Assembly: GCA_035772785.1 (NCBI GenBank)
Contig: JAOCPU010000002.1
Location: 930,001-994,000 of the forward strand
Origin: Phlebiopsis flavidoalba
Taxonomy: Eukaryota; Basidiomycota; Agaricomycetes; Polyporales; Phanerochaetaceae
Direction: 5' to 3'
DNA length: 64,000 bases
The first letter of the stretch is position 1. The number at the start of each line of letters is the position of its first letter. The notes below the pieces were generated by a model. That model had not been told where the DNA came from and searched no databases. It saw only the letters and a program-made list of their open reading frames with translations. Made by a program: the position numbers and the translations under genes. Shown piece after piece: positions 36,616 to 50,757 of the stretch.

Positions 36616-39600
36616 CAAACCGCGGTCAAGAGTCGCGAGCCGAAAATTTTTGGATCGGGTCGCGCCACGTGCGGCGCATCACTTACTCCTGGCCGCCGCA
36701 CAGTGTACCCGAACACGCTATTCCCTCGCTCTCGCTGCCGCCATCTCGAACCGATCCGCCCATTACTCCATAACATATCGAAATTCACATATAATGAGTG
36801 GGTTCGTAAACAACGAACACAAGCAATGGCACGACTAAGCCGCGCAGTCTTCACCAAAGTAATTGTACAGAGTCGCCAAATAGAAGGAGGTGCACCAGAA
36901 ATTCAGGCGCGCGACATCTCCTCGATGCTGGAAAGACGCAAGACGTAAGCAAAGTGAGTCACTGCGTCAGACATTAGGCAGATAGCGCGTCTCCAAGTAT
37001 GCATCAGATGCAGAAATATACGGCCAGTAAGGTATAGGCAGGTGCCGAAGGAGCAGGGAGATGCGGTCGGCGACATCCTTGCCTATCCTACCGGAACCGC
37101 TTTGACGCCGAGAACACAGTATGACTATGGATGAGAGCGCGACCGATCCTAACCTGAAGCAGGAGGATCCTCTGCAGAAAGAATGCCTACAAGTTGACGT
37201 GGACTGGATGTGACGTTATGATGTTGGACTGACTAATCACATCACTCGCAGTAATAACGAGCATCTGTCTTCAAGCCAACTAACAATTCCTGCAGCCTCC
37301 ACCAAAAACTAAGCCCCGACAGAAGACAACACCACAATACTGGTGCGCCATTACCGCCAATCGAAAGTTGTGCGGAGCACGCGGAGGCGGATAGAACAAG
37401 CTGAGAGCCAAGCTGTTCTGAAGCGAGAACCACGCGCCCACGAAATCCGCACGACACTCCTCCACCTCCACCCCCGGAAAAACGGCAAGCCGTCATAGAA
37501 TGTCCAAGCTCAAAGAACACCCGTATTGTAGCTAGATTTGTCCTACTTTGCTATCGTCGTAATTTCGCTTCCCCATTCATGGATAATTGCAGACCTATCG
37601 ATCAATTTCACAGTTCCTGCGTTCGGTGGACCGGGCCTACTGCAGATATGTCATCCCTGTCCCACACAATTTCATTCGTAGGCAATGTGGATGCAGGGTT
37701 AGGGTCAAGACTCGCAAAAAAAATGTGTTTCAGTGGGTTTTCCGAACTAATCTCACTTCCTAGTCGAACGTGTTAGACACTCAAGCACAATTTTCTCGCA
37801 ACGGAGATCTCAACATGATACCATCGCCCTGCAGGTTACATCTTCATCTTAGACATCAAGACTTCATATCTAGCATAGTGTATTATCATCAACTACCGAG
37901 GTTGTATCTGAAACGCGGAAACAAGCTGGTACAACTCCTCATGAATATATACATGGATCCCCGCTTAGGGACGCAGATCGTAGATGACAAGAGGTTCAGC
38001 CGCAAGGTCCAATGAGTGACGTTTCTCATCTTTAAGGCTATATAGGATAATGTGAGGGTGTGGCATCGTCGATTCTATAGACCGAGAAGATTAAGTGAGC
38101 TGTACGACGGAGAAAGGAGGAAGCTTGTTTATACACTAGACTCCTGGGATGCCTCAACGTATTGTAAGCTATTTATAGAATGGTTGTAGAAAAACTGGCC
38201 CGAAGACACATCGAACGCGACAGCTCTGCGTCTCAGCTTGAAGTGAACAAGGCTTGCCATGTGATATGACGCCCGCTTCGCTCGTAGCTTGATTATAGAG
38301 ATCCAGGTCTGGGGAACTGAACAAGCAGCGGTAAGAGTGGTATATGAGTGTATTCGAGAAGTTCGTGGAACTTGAATCTGTGAGATAAGCCAAGTTATAT
38401 ACCTGAAAGAACTGAGGTTGCAGAAACCCACCATCGAATTTGCTTCCTACGAGACAAAGTTGGCTGTCCCGTGCATTCCGCCGTTGAGTCTCCGAGCGAT
38501 TCGTAGGAGGTGTGAGAGGGGTATATCGTGATAATCTTTCCGCCTCAACAACCGCAAACTTTGTGAACAACGTATCATCTGAAGGTTAGTTAGACATCAT
38601 GAAATTATGTCGCGCCAAGGCGGCCCGATCCACTAAATCGATGATGCAGTCCTAGTAGGATTTGATGGCACGTCCAGGGCAACGTGTAAGAGGCGGCACT
38701 ATCAGGACGCAACTGAATCGCCAATGATTTCTATGACGACCCACCATAGTGTAAAAGTTCACGAAGTCAGCTTACGGAAAAGCACGGTTTTGACCGCACC
38801 TGAAATGTAACTAAGACCCGCCTACTCGCCGCTATTTCTGAGGGGCCTTACAAAGACATACGTGTACCCCGAAAATATCCTACACAACGTTGGCACGCAG
38901 TCGGGGGGCTCATGTGCGGGTCACTTTTCATGTGGGCGATTAGAGAGCGAGAGTTACTGCCTAGGATGAACGCAATTTATTGTAGGAAAGGGTTTCAAAA
39001 GAATTTCCACGATGGCACCCTGAGAGTTCTGCGTTTTTGTTCCAAGGTGGGAGTTGAACTACACAGTTTTCGGTTACGGGATCTGAGAGAGGACGAAGCT
39101 CCATGGACGCCAGGACGCGAACACAGAAGTAGACAGGTGGTTCTTTTCCCGATGGCCTATGGGTGACTAGACATCCGGACCTAGCAAAATCGGAGCATCG
39201 TAGCACCATGTCATATTGGAGGAAGTACGCCCGTGTCGCATGTGTTGTAGGCCTGGTGAAACTTTGCGACTGGGAACCCTGCCTCGCTGGAAACACAATC
39301 GTCCCGGCGCGTGCTTTAGCACAGCGTCAAATGCGGAGCGAGCGGGGCGTCTGGGAATTGGGTGTTGGAGCGGAGACCGAACACGTCACACCTTATCTGT
39401 GAACTGTTCTATATTTCTCAGCCTCCACGTTGCGCCATCCACCAAAACAGCCTACGGCGGCGACTACCCTCAAGCCTCAAGACTCTCGACATGCGGTGCG
39501 TTGCTGCATGTTTCCGTATCAAAATACGAGGAACAACGAATGCTGACTTTTGTTTCTCTGTCGCTTTGAACGATATGTTGCTTGTCTGGGTGCGTTATGG

Positions 39601-39620
39601 TCGTGCTTTTTGACTTGTAG
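36616..39620. other. 3-kb stretch without an assigned gene
   Basis: Short frames exist (for example 133 codons minus at 38169-38570 and 81 codons plus at 37770-38015), but none shows a known motif or a convincing exon chain. The first 200 bases should contain the RPA43 promoter. The last part must contain the eS8 promoter and initiator exon, which I could not identify. Confidence 0.4.
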
Positions 39621-40491
39621 GTATCTCCCGTTCCTCCCGGCACCAAAAAAACGTTCGGCCCTCGGGTGCCCAGCGCCCCCACTAGCCGCAAGAAAAGCGG
39701 AAAGTTCGAGCTCGGTCGTCAGCCCGCCAACACCAAGCTCGGCCCCTCCAAGCGCATTCACTCGGTCGCGTGTCCGTGGAGGAAACACCAAGTTCCGCGC
39801 GCTTCTGCTTGGAGACTGGCAACTTCGCCTGGGCTAGTCCGAAAGCACAACACGCAAGACCAGGATCCTCACTGTCGTGAGTATGGTATTGGATTAAGGC
39901 GGCCGTGCCAAATTTGCTCAGACGGTGTGCCCAGTTTACAACGCCTCGAACAACGAGCTTGTTCGTACGAACACCCTCGTCAAGAGCGCCATCATCCAGG
40001 TCGACGCTACCCCCTTCCGCCAGTGGTATGAGGCTCACGTCAGTAGTCGTCTCTTATTCGACCGATGCAAAAGGATTAATTTTGTGTGCATATAGTACGC
40101 CCAGCCCGTAACGAAGCAAGGGCGCGAAGAAGGACACCACTGAGGGACGACGAAGAGAAAAAGCTGTCCAACCACGCGCAGCGCCACTTGGAGGAGAAGA
40201 AGAAGGGTGAGCAAGGAGCGATCACCGAGTTGCGAATAACGCTAATGGGTACCGGCGCCAGATGCGAAGATCGACCCTCTTCTTGAGGACTCAGTTCGCG
40301 GCTGGCCGCCTGTACGCAAGCATCAGCAGCCGACCGGGACAGTCTGGTCGCGCGCGACGGCTACATCCTTGAGGGCAAAGAGCTCGAAGTGAGTAGCTGC
40401 CAGCACGACAGAGACCCGCGCTAATTACGTCCTCCAGTTCTACCTCAGGAAGATCAGGACAGGCAAGCAGAAGCACGCACACGCTGCGTAA
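39621..40491 (+). CDS. 40S ribosomal protein eS8 (initiator exon not located)
   Basis: Protein eS8 of the small ribosomal subunit. A splice-acceptor TAG ends at 39620, and the exon begins GISRSSRH, matching residue 2 onward of eS8, so the ATG must lie in a short upstream exon. The order is [12 protein letters not shown] (39700), KRIHSVRVRGGN (about 39757), [19 protein letters not shown] (39815), an intron, then [20 protein letters not shown] (about 39945) and [13 protein letters not shown] (40003). The C-terminal exons give [32 protein letters not shown] and [17 protein letters not shown], with TAA at 40489. At 39685 an extra G turns the Tyr codon of the conserved HYRKKRKFE stretch into TAG, and extra A bases follow in the next A runs. 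In a ribosomal protein gene these are best explained as sequencing errors. Confidence 0.92.
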
Positions 40492-41267
40492 GGCGATCGT
40501 TGTGGAGCTTGTTGTTTGTATCATTTATCCGTCCTCTGCTCGTGGGTCGAGGCACTTTGGACGTTGGCGGCGCGCAGGGCTGGCACAGACTTGGGCGTTC
40601 TTCGTCGACAAAACTGGCAGCTTTGACCTCGAACGACCCCACACTTTCCTCCCGCTTTTATTGTATGAGACTATGTCCGTATCCCATGTTCTGTCGCAAT
40701 GCATGCCATCCATCGATCCAGCTGTACTATCACCCGCGGACAACATGGCTTTTCATCTGATTGTAGGACAGCAATTGCGAAGATCTGCATGATTTGTTGT
40801 GCTTGTAAGTGGTGCGAAAGTGAGCGTGATGTCACCCGCGGGATGCTGGACTGCTGCTGGCTGTGTGGGTCATCGACGAGGGCTTTCCCTGCGACGGATG
40901 TCCTGCCACCGGTCGCAGCGCTCGACCGCGCTGGACAAGGTTCGTCTGTGCGCAACTTTTTGTCAGAGCTGTGCGCGGTGACCGACTGGACGAGAGCCAT
41001 ATAATAAGAGCAGCCGGATTGAAACAGCCACGCGGACAGCGTTTGCACTTTCCCAGCGTTCAACTCCTCCGCGCCTCTGGATTTCTACACTTGTCCTTTC
41101 CTGCCTCCACCTCCTGCTCCCTTCCAACCACGACCTGCGCTTCGTGCTTAGTCTCCGCTAATACCGCCCTGTCCTGCCAGCTAGATGGCACCCGCTGCGG
41201 CGAGCACGAGTGCGCATTCCTCGTCGAAAGCACATATGGCGACCCACCTAAGATAATGAAAAAAAAC
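40492..41267. other. Region between eS8 and SET9
   Basis: Tandem gene spacing of about 0.8 kb. Frames of up to about 130 codons on either strand have no recognisable content. It would hold the eS8 3' end and the SET9 promoter and leader. Confidence 0.4.
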
Positions 41268-44200
41268 ATGCGGGCGGGCCGGGGACCTTCTCCCGGGACG
41301 ACGACTTTCTCAGCCCCCATCCTGCTCGTCGAGAAGTGGGCACCGGTGACGTTCCCTCATTGTACACAAGATGGACACCGTCCCGTAAGTCCCGAAGACC
41401 AGCGCAGAGGACCTACTTCAGATCGTCCGCCGGGTGAGTACCGAACCACAGCGTCCCTCGCTTACACACATGACACAACCCTGCACCAGTCTTATGCCTT
41501 TTTCCCCTGCGTCTTGTTGTAGATGGTCGTGGCCAAAGGCTCACAGCTCACGATAATCAAAAAAGCGGTGAGGGACGATCTCCTCTCGTGCGTGGTGCGC
41601 ATATAACTAGGCCATACGATCGCAGCTCACTGTCGCGTCCTTCGCAGGTTTAAACGGTGTCAAGTACTAAACCTCAAGTCGTCATTCATATGATCAGAAG
41701 CAGATCAACGCGTTTGCTACGTGCGTTAGGGTCCGCATCCGTATACTGCATGACCCATCACCTCTACAAATCTGCGCAGGCATGACGCCTACTTCCCTCA
41801 GCCACGCTTCGCGATACTTCGAGCTCTACCTGTCCCAAATGGGTCGATAGAAATTGCACACACGTCGCGGGGTGTGTACTTCTCAACTTCACGGGCAAAT
41901 CTGAGCCCTGTGCATTATCCCTCGCCACTCGCCCTCGCTCGCCCCCGGTACAGTCGAGTCACTCCGAACTCAAGGGTTCCATGGCAGATCTTGACTGAGG
42001 AAGAGGACAAGGAGCTAAAGCGGACTGGCGAGCGACACTCAGACGGCGTAGGGATTCGCCGTGATTTCAGCGTGATTCAGGATCGAAACAGCTGAAGAAA
42101 AACCATCTGTTCCTGGGTCCACCCCCGTTTTGTCAAATGTAAGTTTTCGTTTTCACACCACCGCCTCCGTTGAGTTCGCTCTACGGAGCGGCTGCGAGGA
42201 TGACGGGACTGATGTTTGTTGCCTAGCACGACTGTGATCACAACGTCGAATTATTTCGCGAGGGGCGATATATTACGTTTTTTTTCCGTGTCATTAACGG
42301 GCCTATTGGAGTCGGAGAAGAAGTGACTTGCCCATTATGGCGACGGCTACTGTGAGTGGATAAGCTTATCCCCCGATTTCACATACTGACGAGGCCACAC
42401 ACAGTTGGCCGGAAGAACCGTCATTGCTTGTGTGCGACCTGCGAGAAGAATGGCCGCGGTGCTAACGCCCCACAAGGTTGCGACGAAATGAATTATCCGA
42501 TGCAGGGTCGGCCTCAGGCAACGATGTCCGTGTGGACGAAGCGCATGCAGCTCTTCGCAGCTCCAGTGACTCCGATGCGATGAATTCTGACGTGTGAGGC
42601 CACCCAACTGCAATGAACGGCGGACACGACGCGGTGTGTACGCCGTCATGCCGGAGGCTGCCCAGGGGTAGTTGAGGTGGGGCTAGACAAGGACGCAGGG
42701 GGACGCGGAAGGGCGACCGGCTTCTTCTGCCTCTGTCCGACATCAGCGGTTCAGGACCTAGGGGCTTATGACGCCCAAGAGCACCGGACAACGAGCCCAG
42801 AGGGCGTGCTCTCCACAAAGGCAAGGGGCGCGCAAACCTGTCGTCGGAACCCATCGCGCCCATACCGCGCAAGGCGACGCCGAGTGCATCGTCTGTGGCA
42901 GCCCCTTTAGATCGGTTGTTCATCTCCACCCGAGCGCAGAAGGCGCGTGATGGCGTCGCTAGAAGCCTCCGCAAGTGCACGGGACGAGTAGAGCGCGAGC
43001 AAGACCGTCACTGGCCGATCTGTGTCGGCAGCGCGACAACAGTTTGATCACGCCGCCGCTGACGAAACGATAGTGCCGCGGACGAGTGTGCGGTTCCTCG
43101 TCACGGTTACGGTCGGCCGGCGGACAGTCGGGGCACCACGGCGTCGTCGGTGACGGAGAGCTCTACGCGTCTCAACGCGTACTGTACGGTGGGACAAGAA
43201 AGGCAAGGGACGTGCGACAGCTTCTGTGTCTGACGTCCCGTGACCGTGACCAGGAGACACACCGAACCGGAAGCACGTCACCTGAGACCCCGCGCGTCCG
43301 CGACGGTATTCAATCCGACTCACGCTCTCCAAGAAGATAGCACGGATGGACGCCCTCGGGGTCTGGAGGAAATCCTCCCCCTTCCCATGTGCTCTCACTT
43401 GTGCCAATATCCTTCCAGTCAATCGGTGGACTGTTGTGAAATCGATTATATATTATGGGGTCTCATTCCGTGTGGGCCGCATCGGGGCAAGCGAGGTCGA
43501 CCATAAAGAAGGACGTTGCTGAGACTGGAATGCCCTCGGTAAGTGCAATCCACTCTCGTATACTCATAGCGGAGTCCGAGTCAGATTATTGTTCACAGGT
43601 GTTTTGAGTACGACACTCTGCAATCTATGGTCACAAGTGGCGCCATCAGTTGAACGCGTGCCTGGTGACGGCAGGCAAGGCATTTCATCCCAGTCCACCC
43701 TGTGCCCATATCAGCCCCTAGTATAGGAAGGTCACGCCCAGCGCCCTGGGGGTCGGCGGTGAAACGCAAGCTTACAGTCGCAGCGACGGTAACTCACAAA
43801 CGGTCAGACAGAAGCATGAACTGGAGCGGAAAACTCGAGACTTGCTGAAGAAGAAAACCACAGTCGTCACCTCGTGCGGGACAAATGTTACGAAGGATCA
43901 AAATGTCTGACCTAGCGGCGAGACAAATGCTCTCTGGGCCTTTGTCCCCGGACAGGAGACGGAGCAGTAGACCTCCAGTTCCTAGCCTCAAACTGCGGTC
44001 GAGAACGATCCTCCTGGTCCTACGACTAGAGTTTCTCCTCGCCTTTCTGCTCCTGTCGAGCCTGCCAATTCCCACGCCAGACAGTCCCCGAGCCTCCACC
44101 CGCGTTACCGCAGAAGCCCATGCCTACCACCCCCACCAGTGGATCGCCACCTTCTTCCAAGAACGTCACTCCAAATCTTTGGCTGTCGCAGCACAACCTC

Positions 44201-46034
44201 GAGATGCCAACGGCCGCTTCGGCAAGAAAGCTGCAACGAATGGTCGGTTGTGTGCGAAAGAAGTTCACTGTGCGGAAGGGCATTATGCTCTAGGACACAA
44301 AGATGATGCCTCGCCCTACTGCCATGAAATCCATCATTGCTCTTCATGACGCTCCGACCATGAAGATTACGAGGAATGCGAAGACGAGGAACTACGTATA
44401 CGCACGAGAACTCCGATCCCTTCACCGAGGAGGTGGAATTCTGTGGGCGAGGAGGCGCTTTTGAGGATGTCGTCACTGAAGGCGAACCCACGAGTCGTGA
44501 CTATGACGACTCGCCTAGGAAGAAGATACGGCATAAACGAAAGTGACGCGTCAGATCACACCGCTTTCATCTCCAACCACACCGACGGTTCATCATTCGG
44601 TTGTGCATCATGGGGACGGGATACTTCGGGCTCCCTCCTTCGACCCCCAATCCGATTGCGTTTGCTCGGCGCTAAGTGGGCATCGAGGTGGAGCAAGAAA
44701 TCTTCTCTATGTCAAGCAGCTCGACTAGCTGTTGGTGCACTGGTGGATCATCTATTTCCAAGCTAGCTCCTGCGGCCATTATAACGTCCGAACGAATAAC
44801 TCGAGCGACATCGACGCTCATAATGGACACGGCACTTCTCCTACTACTCTTTATCCGCCACTCGACTTCTGGCTCCCGTGTCTCTCTCGAATTGCGAGTA
44901 TCACATTCCGACCGGTCTCCAATGAACCTGGCCGCGTCGTCGATGGGCCTCCGGGTCTGAAGAGATGAAGTCCAGACAGTCTCAGACGTCTGACCAGCTG
45001 GCTCATTCGTATCGTGAAGACGATGTGCTACCGTCCCCCCGCTACTATTTCCAATCCTTCCTCTGACTCTCTATGGTGGCCTGACATATGCCCCTGACTA
45101 TGACTCTGATATTTATTCATCCGACGAGGTTCGTAGCTCTGTCATGGGACCCCACGTTGACGGTCTACAAACCATTTACAGGACTACTACACCTCTGATG
45201 ATTCAGACGACGTTGTTCACAGTTCATCCTCATCCTAAACTTGCGCAGTTGGACAGCCGTCCGTCGCTCAGAGGTTACTCTGCGAACGCTGGGGACTCTA
45301 AGCCCCAAACTCGAACGAATACCCAAGCCGAGTCGTTAGACATCGTGGTTACCCTAGAGGCCAAAACGCGACAAGTCCAGTGTATCGACCCTCCAGTTTC
45401 TCCACTTAGTCGACCGGCGGACGCGCATCACCTCGTCCCCAACAAAAAGCTCTTCTCTGTACGAGCTCTGACGTCCTCGAGTGTTTGTAGTCCTGTGTGA
45501 CAATTCGGCGTGGTCGCCTGTCAACCGCGTACTCGCGCGCCTGACGTACACTGCTTTCTTGTTTTCACAAGCTTCCTTTCTGACTGCGGATACCAGTGGC
45601 ACTTCTACTGATGAGTATGAACGCGTTGTCGAACGCCTTGTTGACACCGGCCCAGCCGCTGCGACGCCGCCCCCATCCTGCGCGGCAGAGCGCCCCAGAG
45701 GCACTTTTTTTGGGTTTTTTATTCACCCGGCTATGCTTGGAAACGTACAGTGCTCATCCCCACTGACCGCAGACACGCTGCGTCTTCCCACCAACATATC
45801 ATTCCCTATACCCACCTATCCTCAAGAAATACAAAAACGACCCACCTTTCATGACCGCTCCACGACCATCCCCGTTCCCGACGAGCCTCTCCAACGTGCT
45901 CTCATTACCCGGGCGCCCGAGCGCCCCGACCACGACTCGCCTCGCCTCCAAATATTGTTGCACCTATCCCCATTTCTCCACCTCATTTTCGTAATGCACG
46001 TTGGGATCCTTCGGACCTCTCTGACTCCCCATAG
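41268..46034 (+). CDS. Histone-lysine N-methyltransferase SET9 (Suv4-20 type)
   Basis: Predicted nuclear enzyme that methylates histone H4 lysine 20. ATG 41268 is the nearest candidate start before DDDFLSPHLLVEKLGTGDVP, which reads across two frames. Then come AEDLLQIVRR (41410), QINAFATHASRYFELYLP (41703-41830, across an intron) and SIEIAHTSRGVYF. The SET core has LTEEEDKELKRTGERHSDG, GIRRDFSVI (41988-42080), the cofactor/lariat motif HDCDHNVELFREGRYI (42227-42275), INGPIGVGEEVTC (42295-42333) and the post-SET part GRKNRHCLCATCEKNGRGA (42411-42468). After the SET region come Ser/Asp-rich low-complexity blocks: PRDANGRFGKKAATNGRL (about 44200), TSRDYDDSPRKKIRHKRK (about 44492) and an acidic SDDSDDVVHSSSS stretch (about 45195). 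The last block reads ARWDPSDLSDSP before TAG 46032. The tail could belong to a second gene; I treat it as one because fungal SET9 proteins have long C-terminal tails. Confidence 0.85.
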
Positions 46035-46417
46035 CATGTATCCTTAACGTTTTATTGCTTTTCGTGTGCTTGCAAGTGCTCTGCCTCCCCAGTCATTCAA
46101 CCGTTTGGACCTACAGGACAGCACAGTCGTTCGCTCTTCATCTTGGGTAGACGCAACCTTTGAAACCCGAGAGCATTCTGTTCTACCTTATGTAGTGCTT
46201 AAGTGTAAGTTGTACATTACATCATCTATTTTCTCGCGAGGAGCGACGTGGCTGGACATCGCTCCGATGTCTCAACGTCCGCTCTTCGCTCAAGGTTCGG
46301 ATTTGTTGGCATTAGTACCTTTGAAATAAAAAGCGATCAATAGGGTTTGTATGGTGCTTCGACACAGCCACACATGCATGCATTAGATGATGATTGGTAC
46401 AAGACTACGGCTTATTT
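46035..46417. other. Intergenic region between convergent SET9 and CCT6
   Basis: About 380 bp with no gene. It should hold both 3' ends, and an AATAAA is present at 46325 on the plus strand. Confidence 0.45.
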
Positions 46418-48607
<2,190 letters not shown>

Positions 48608-48844
48608 GACTATGCAGCACGAAGGTGAGGTCTGGATAGCTGCAGACTCCCGAGCGCGCAGAGACTTGTCGAAAATGCGCGCTTGTAGAAACGTGCTGGG
48701 TGTTTATGTCATCAGCTGTAGTAAGAGTGATGGTAAGCAGTCTTCAATGCGTTTGTTACTGGCCTTTGATCTGCTGTTACTGCGCCTTCGCCGCTTTGTT
48801 ACTGTCTCTCATTCATACTTCCACGGTCCCGCGGATGTCTCCCA
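48608..48844. promoter_or_regulatory. Shared divergent promoter region of CCT6 and the PGAP5-like gene
   Basis: The two start codons are 237 bp apart and diverge. The segment must hold both 5' leaders and both promoters. No TATA-like box was seen at a fixed distance from either start. Confidence 0.45.
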
Positions 48845-50626
48845 ATGCCCACCATTCGTTTATCTCACCTTTATAGGTCCAGTCCACGTCTTGTGAATAT
48901 CATACGTGCTGTTTTGGATAGTCGCTCTATACTATGGTACGAACTCGGCACATTTCTACACCATACATCACAGTGGGCGCCTGGCCTAGCCTGCAAACTA
49001 CCACACGAACCTGCAGAGGGTACGCTTTCATACGGCATGTCACGCGCAATTTCTCATTTGACCAACCCAGTCGATAACAGATGAAACGAAACATGTACTT
49101 CTTGTCGCGGACCCACAAATTCTCGACCACAGGTCGTACCCAGGACGCGCTCCCTGGCTGATGTGGCTGAGCCAGCGGATGGTCGACATGAACCTGCGCA
49201 AGAGCTGGTGGGCGGCGCGCCGTCTCAAACCAGACAATGTCATTTTCCTCGGGGACATGATGGACGGAGGCAGAGTCGCCATGGACGACGCCGAGTCAGT
49301 GTATGCTGCTTGAGTGTATCTACACGGCGCTGACACGGTACGCGCAGATATGAAGACTATTATTCCCGCTTCAAGAGCATTTTCGCCGTGCAGGATGGTA
49401 CACCTGTCCATTACATTCCTGGGAACCACGACGTCGGGTACGCCGCTTCACTCTTCGCAAACGCGCGCGCTGAGAACGCAGCCCTCTAGGATAGGCGGCG
49501 TCGCTGCCGGGTTCTCTGACCAGGCACACACACGATACGTCTCGCACTTTTGGGGCCTCTGAATCAGATGTTTGTGCTCGCGAACCACACGCTCGTCCAT
49601 GGTCGACGCGCCAGGGCTCGTGGAAGAAGACGAAGAACGCGCCATCGCGGGCCTGTCGTTCGAGCGGTGGGCTGCGAACCGGCCGGACGGGCCCATAGCA
49701 TTCGTCCAGAAGGCCGCAAAGTCGCTGAGTATGTGCTCTGCCGCTCTACATGGAAAGGGCTTATTTATGGTTCTGATCGGACAGGGCAGACAGAGAAACA
49801 TGCCTGTCGTGCTGTTGACGCATATACCCCTTGCGCGCCCTGACAGACCCGCCTCGTGCGGGCCTCTTCGCGAACGCGGGACGATACGTCAAGGACAGGG
49901 ATATGGGTACGAGAACACCTTGAGCGCACGGCTTTCCCAGCTCCTCCTCGAGAGCCTGCGGCCCGTCGCCATATTCAGGCAAGTCCACTCGCCCCGCCGC
50001 CGATTCGACAGCTGAAACGAACGTACCAACAGCGGCGATGACCACGACTACTGCGAGTTCCACCACCCGCTGCCCGCCACGGACGACATCCCGCTCGCTG
50101 TCCGCACACGGCGCCGTGAAGGAGATCTCCGTCAAATCCTTCTCCATGGCCATGGGCGTCCGCAGACCAGGCTTCCAGCTGCTCGCGCTCGTCCCGCCCG
50201 CGCACGTAGCGCAAGGCACGCCCGCGGCGCAGGACGCACCGTGCGTCCTCCCCGACCAACTCGGCATCTACATCTCCGTGTACGCCCCCCTCGGCGCACT
50301 GAGCCTCCTCGCGCTTCTCGTTTCCAACGTCGCGGGCAGACGACACGCGCGGGGCCCAGCAGACGAGGAAGAAGAGCACGGCGTGTGGATGCACCTCCAC
50401 GCCGCGGACACCGACTCGGACGCGGGGGGTATATGCTCCTCCGCCGACGCCCGCGGCCGTGGTGCGCGCAAAGGGTCGGCGCGGCGCGTCGTGGCGCACG
50501 TCGGTGCTGTGCCGTGGCGGGCGGGGCCGCGGTGGGGTGCTCCGTGCGTGGGCGGGCGACGTGCTCGCGGCGGCATGGGCGCCCGTGGGTCTGTTTGTGG
50601 TGCTCGCATGGTGGGTGTTGTGGTAG
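48845..50626 (+). CDS. PGAP5/Ted1/Cdc1-type metallophosphoesterase
   Basis: Predicted ER/Golgi membrane metallophosphoesterase of the family that removes an ethanolamine-phosphate side chain from GPI anchors. ATG 48845 gives MPTIRLSHLYRSSPRLVNII and a first membrane segment (VLFWIVALYY, read in a second frame near 48912). The luminal calcineurin-like domain has LLVADPQILDHRSYPGRAPW (49097-49155), FLGDMMDGGR (49240), the ligand motif IPGNHDVG (49417), LLTHIPLARP (about 49812) and GDDHDYCEFHHPLP (50033-50075). The family-typical AMGVRRPGFQLLALVPPA follows at 50150. Two C-terminal membrane segments are visible, YISVYAPLGALSLLALLVSN (50268) and WAPVGLFVVLAWWVLW before TAG 50624. One intron (49979-50032) has a GC donor. 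It is transcribed divergently from CCT6, and a C-terminal relic of a paralogue lies at 60711-61310. Confidence 0.88.
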
Positions 50627-50682
50627 CGGGTTTGGACTATGCCGCGCCGTGCGGTGGTGATAGCGGCGGGCGATGGTGGGCT

Positions 50683-50757
50683 CGTTCGAGGTGTCGTGCT
50701 GGGCGGAATCTTGTGTCGTTCGTTCGGGGTGTCGTGCTGGCGGAACCTTGTGTCGTT
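50683..50757 (+). repeat. Two-copy tandem repeat, unit about 38 bp
   Basis: The unit beginning CGTTCGAGGTGTCGTGCTGG is followed directly by a second beginning CGTTCGGGGTGTCGTGCTGG, each continuing CGGAAYCTTGTGTCGTT. It lies just downstream of the PGAP5-like stop. Confidence 0.7.

Noticed and set aside
39025..39090. Minus-strand tRNA-like segment around GTTCAACTCCCACC
   Set aside because: No cloverleaf can be completed with correct spacing.
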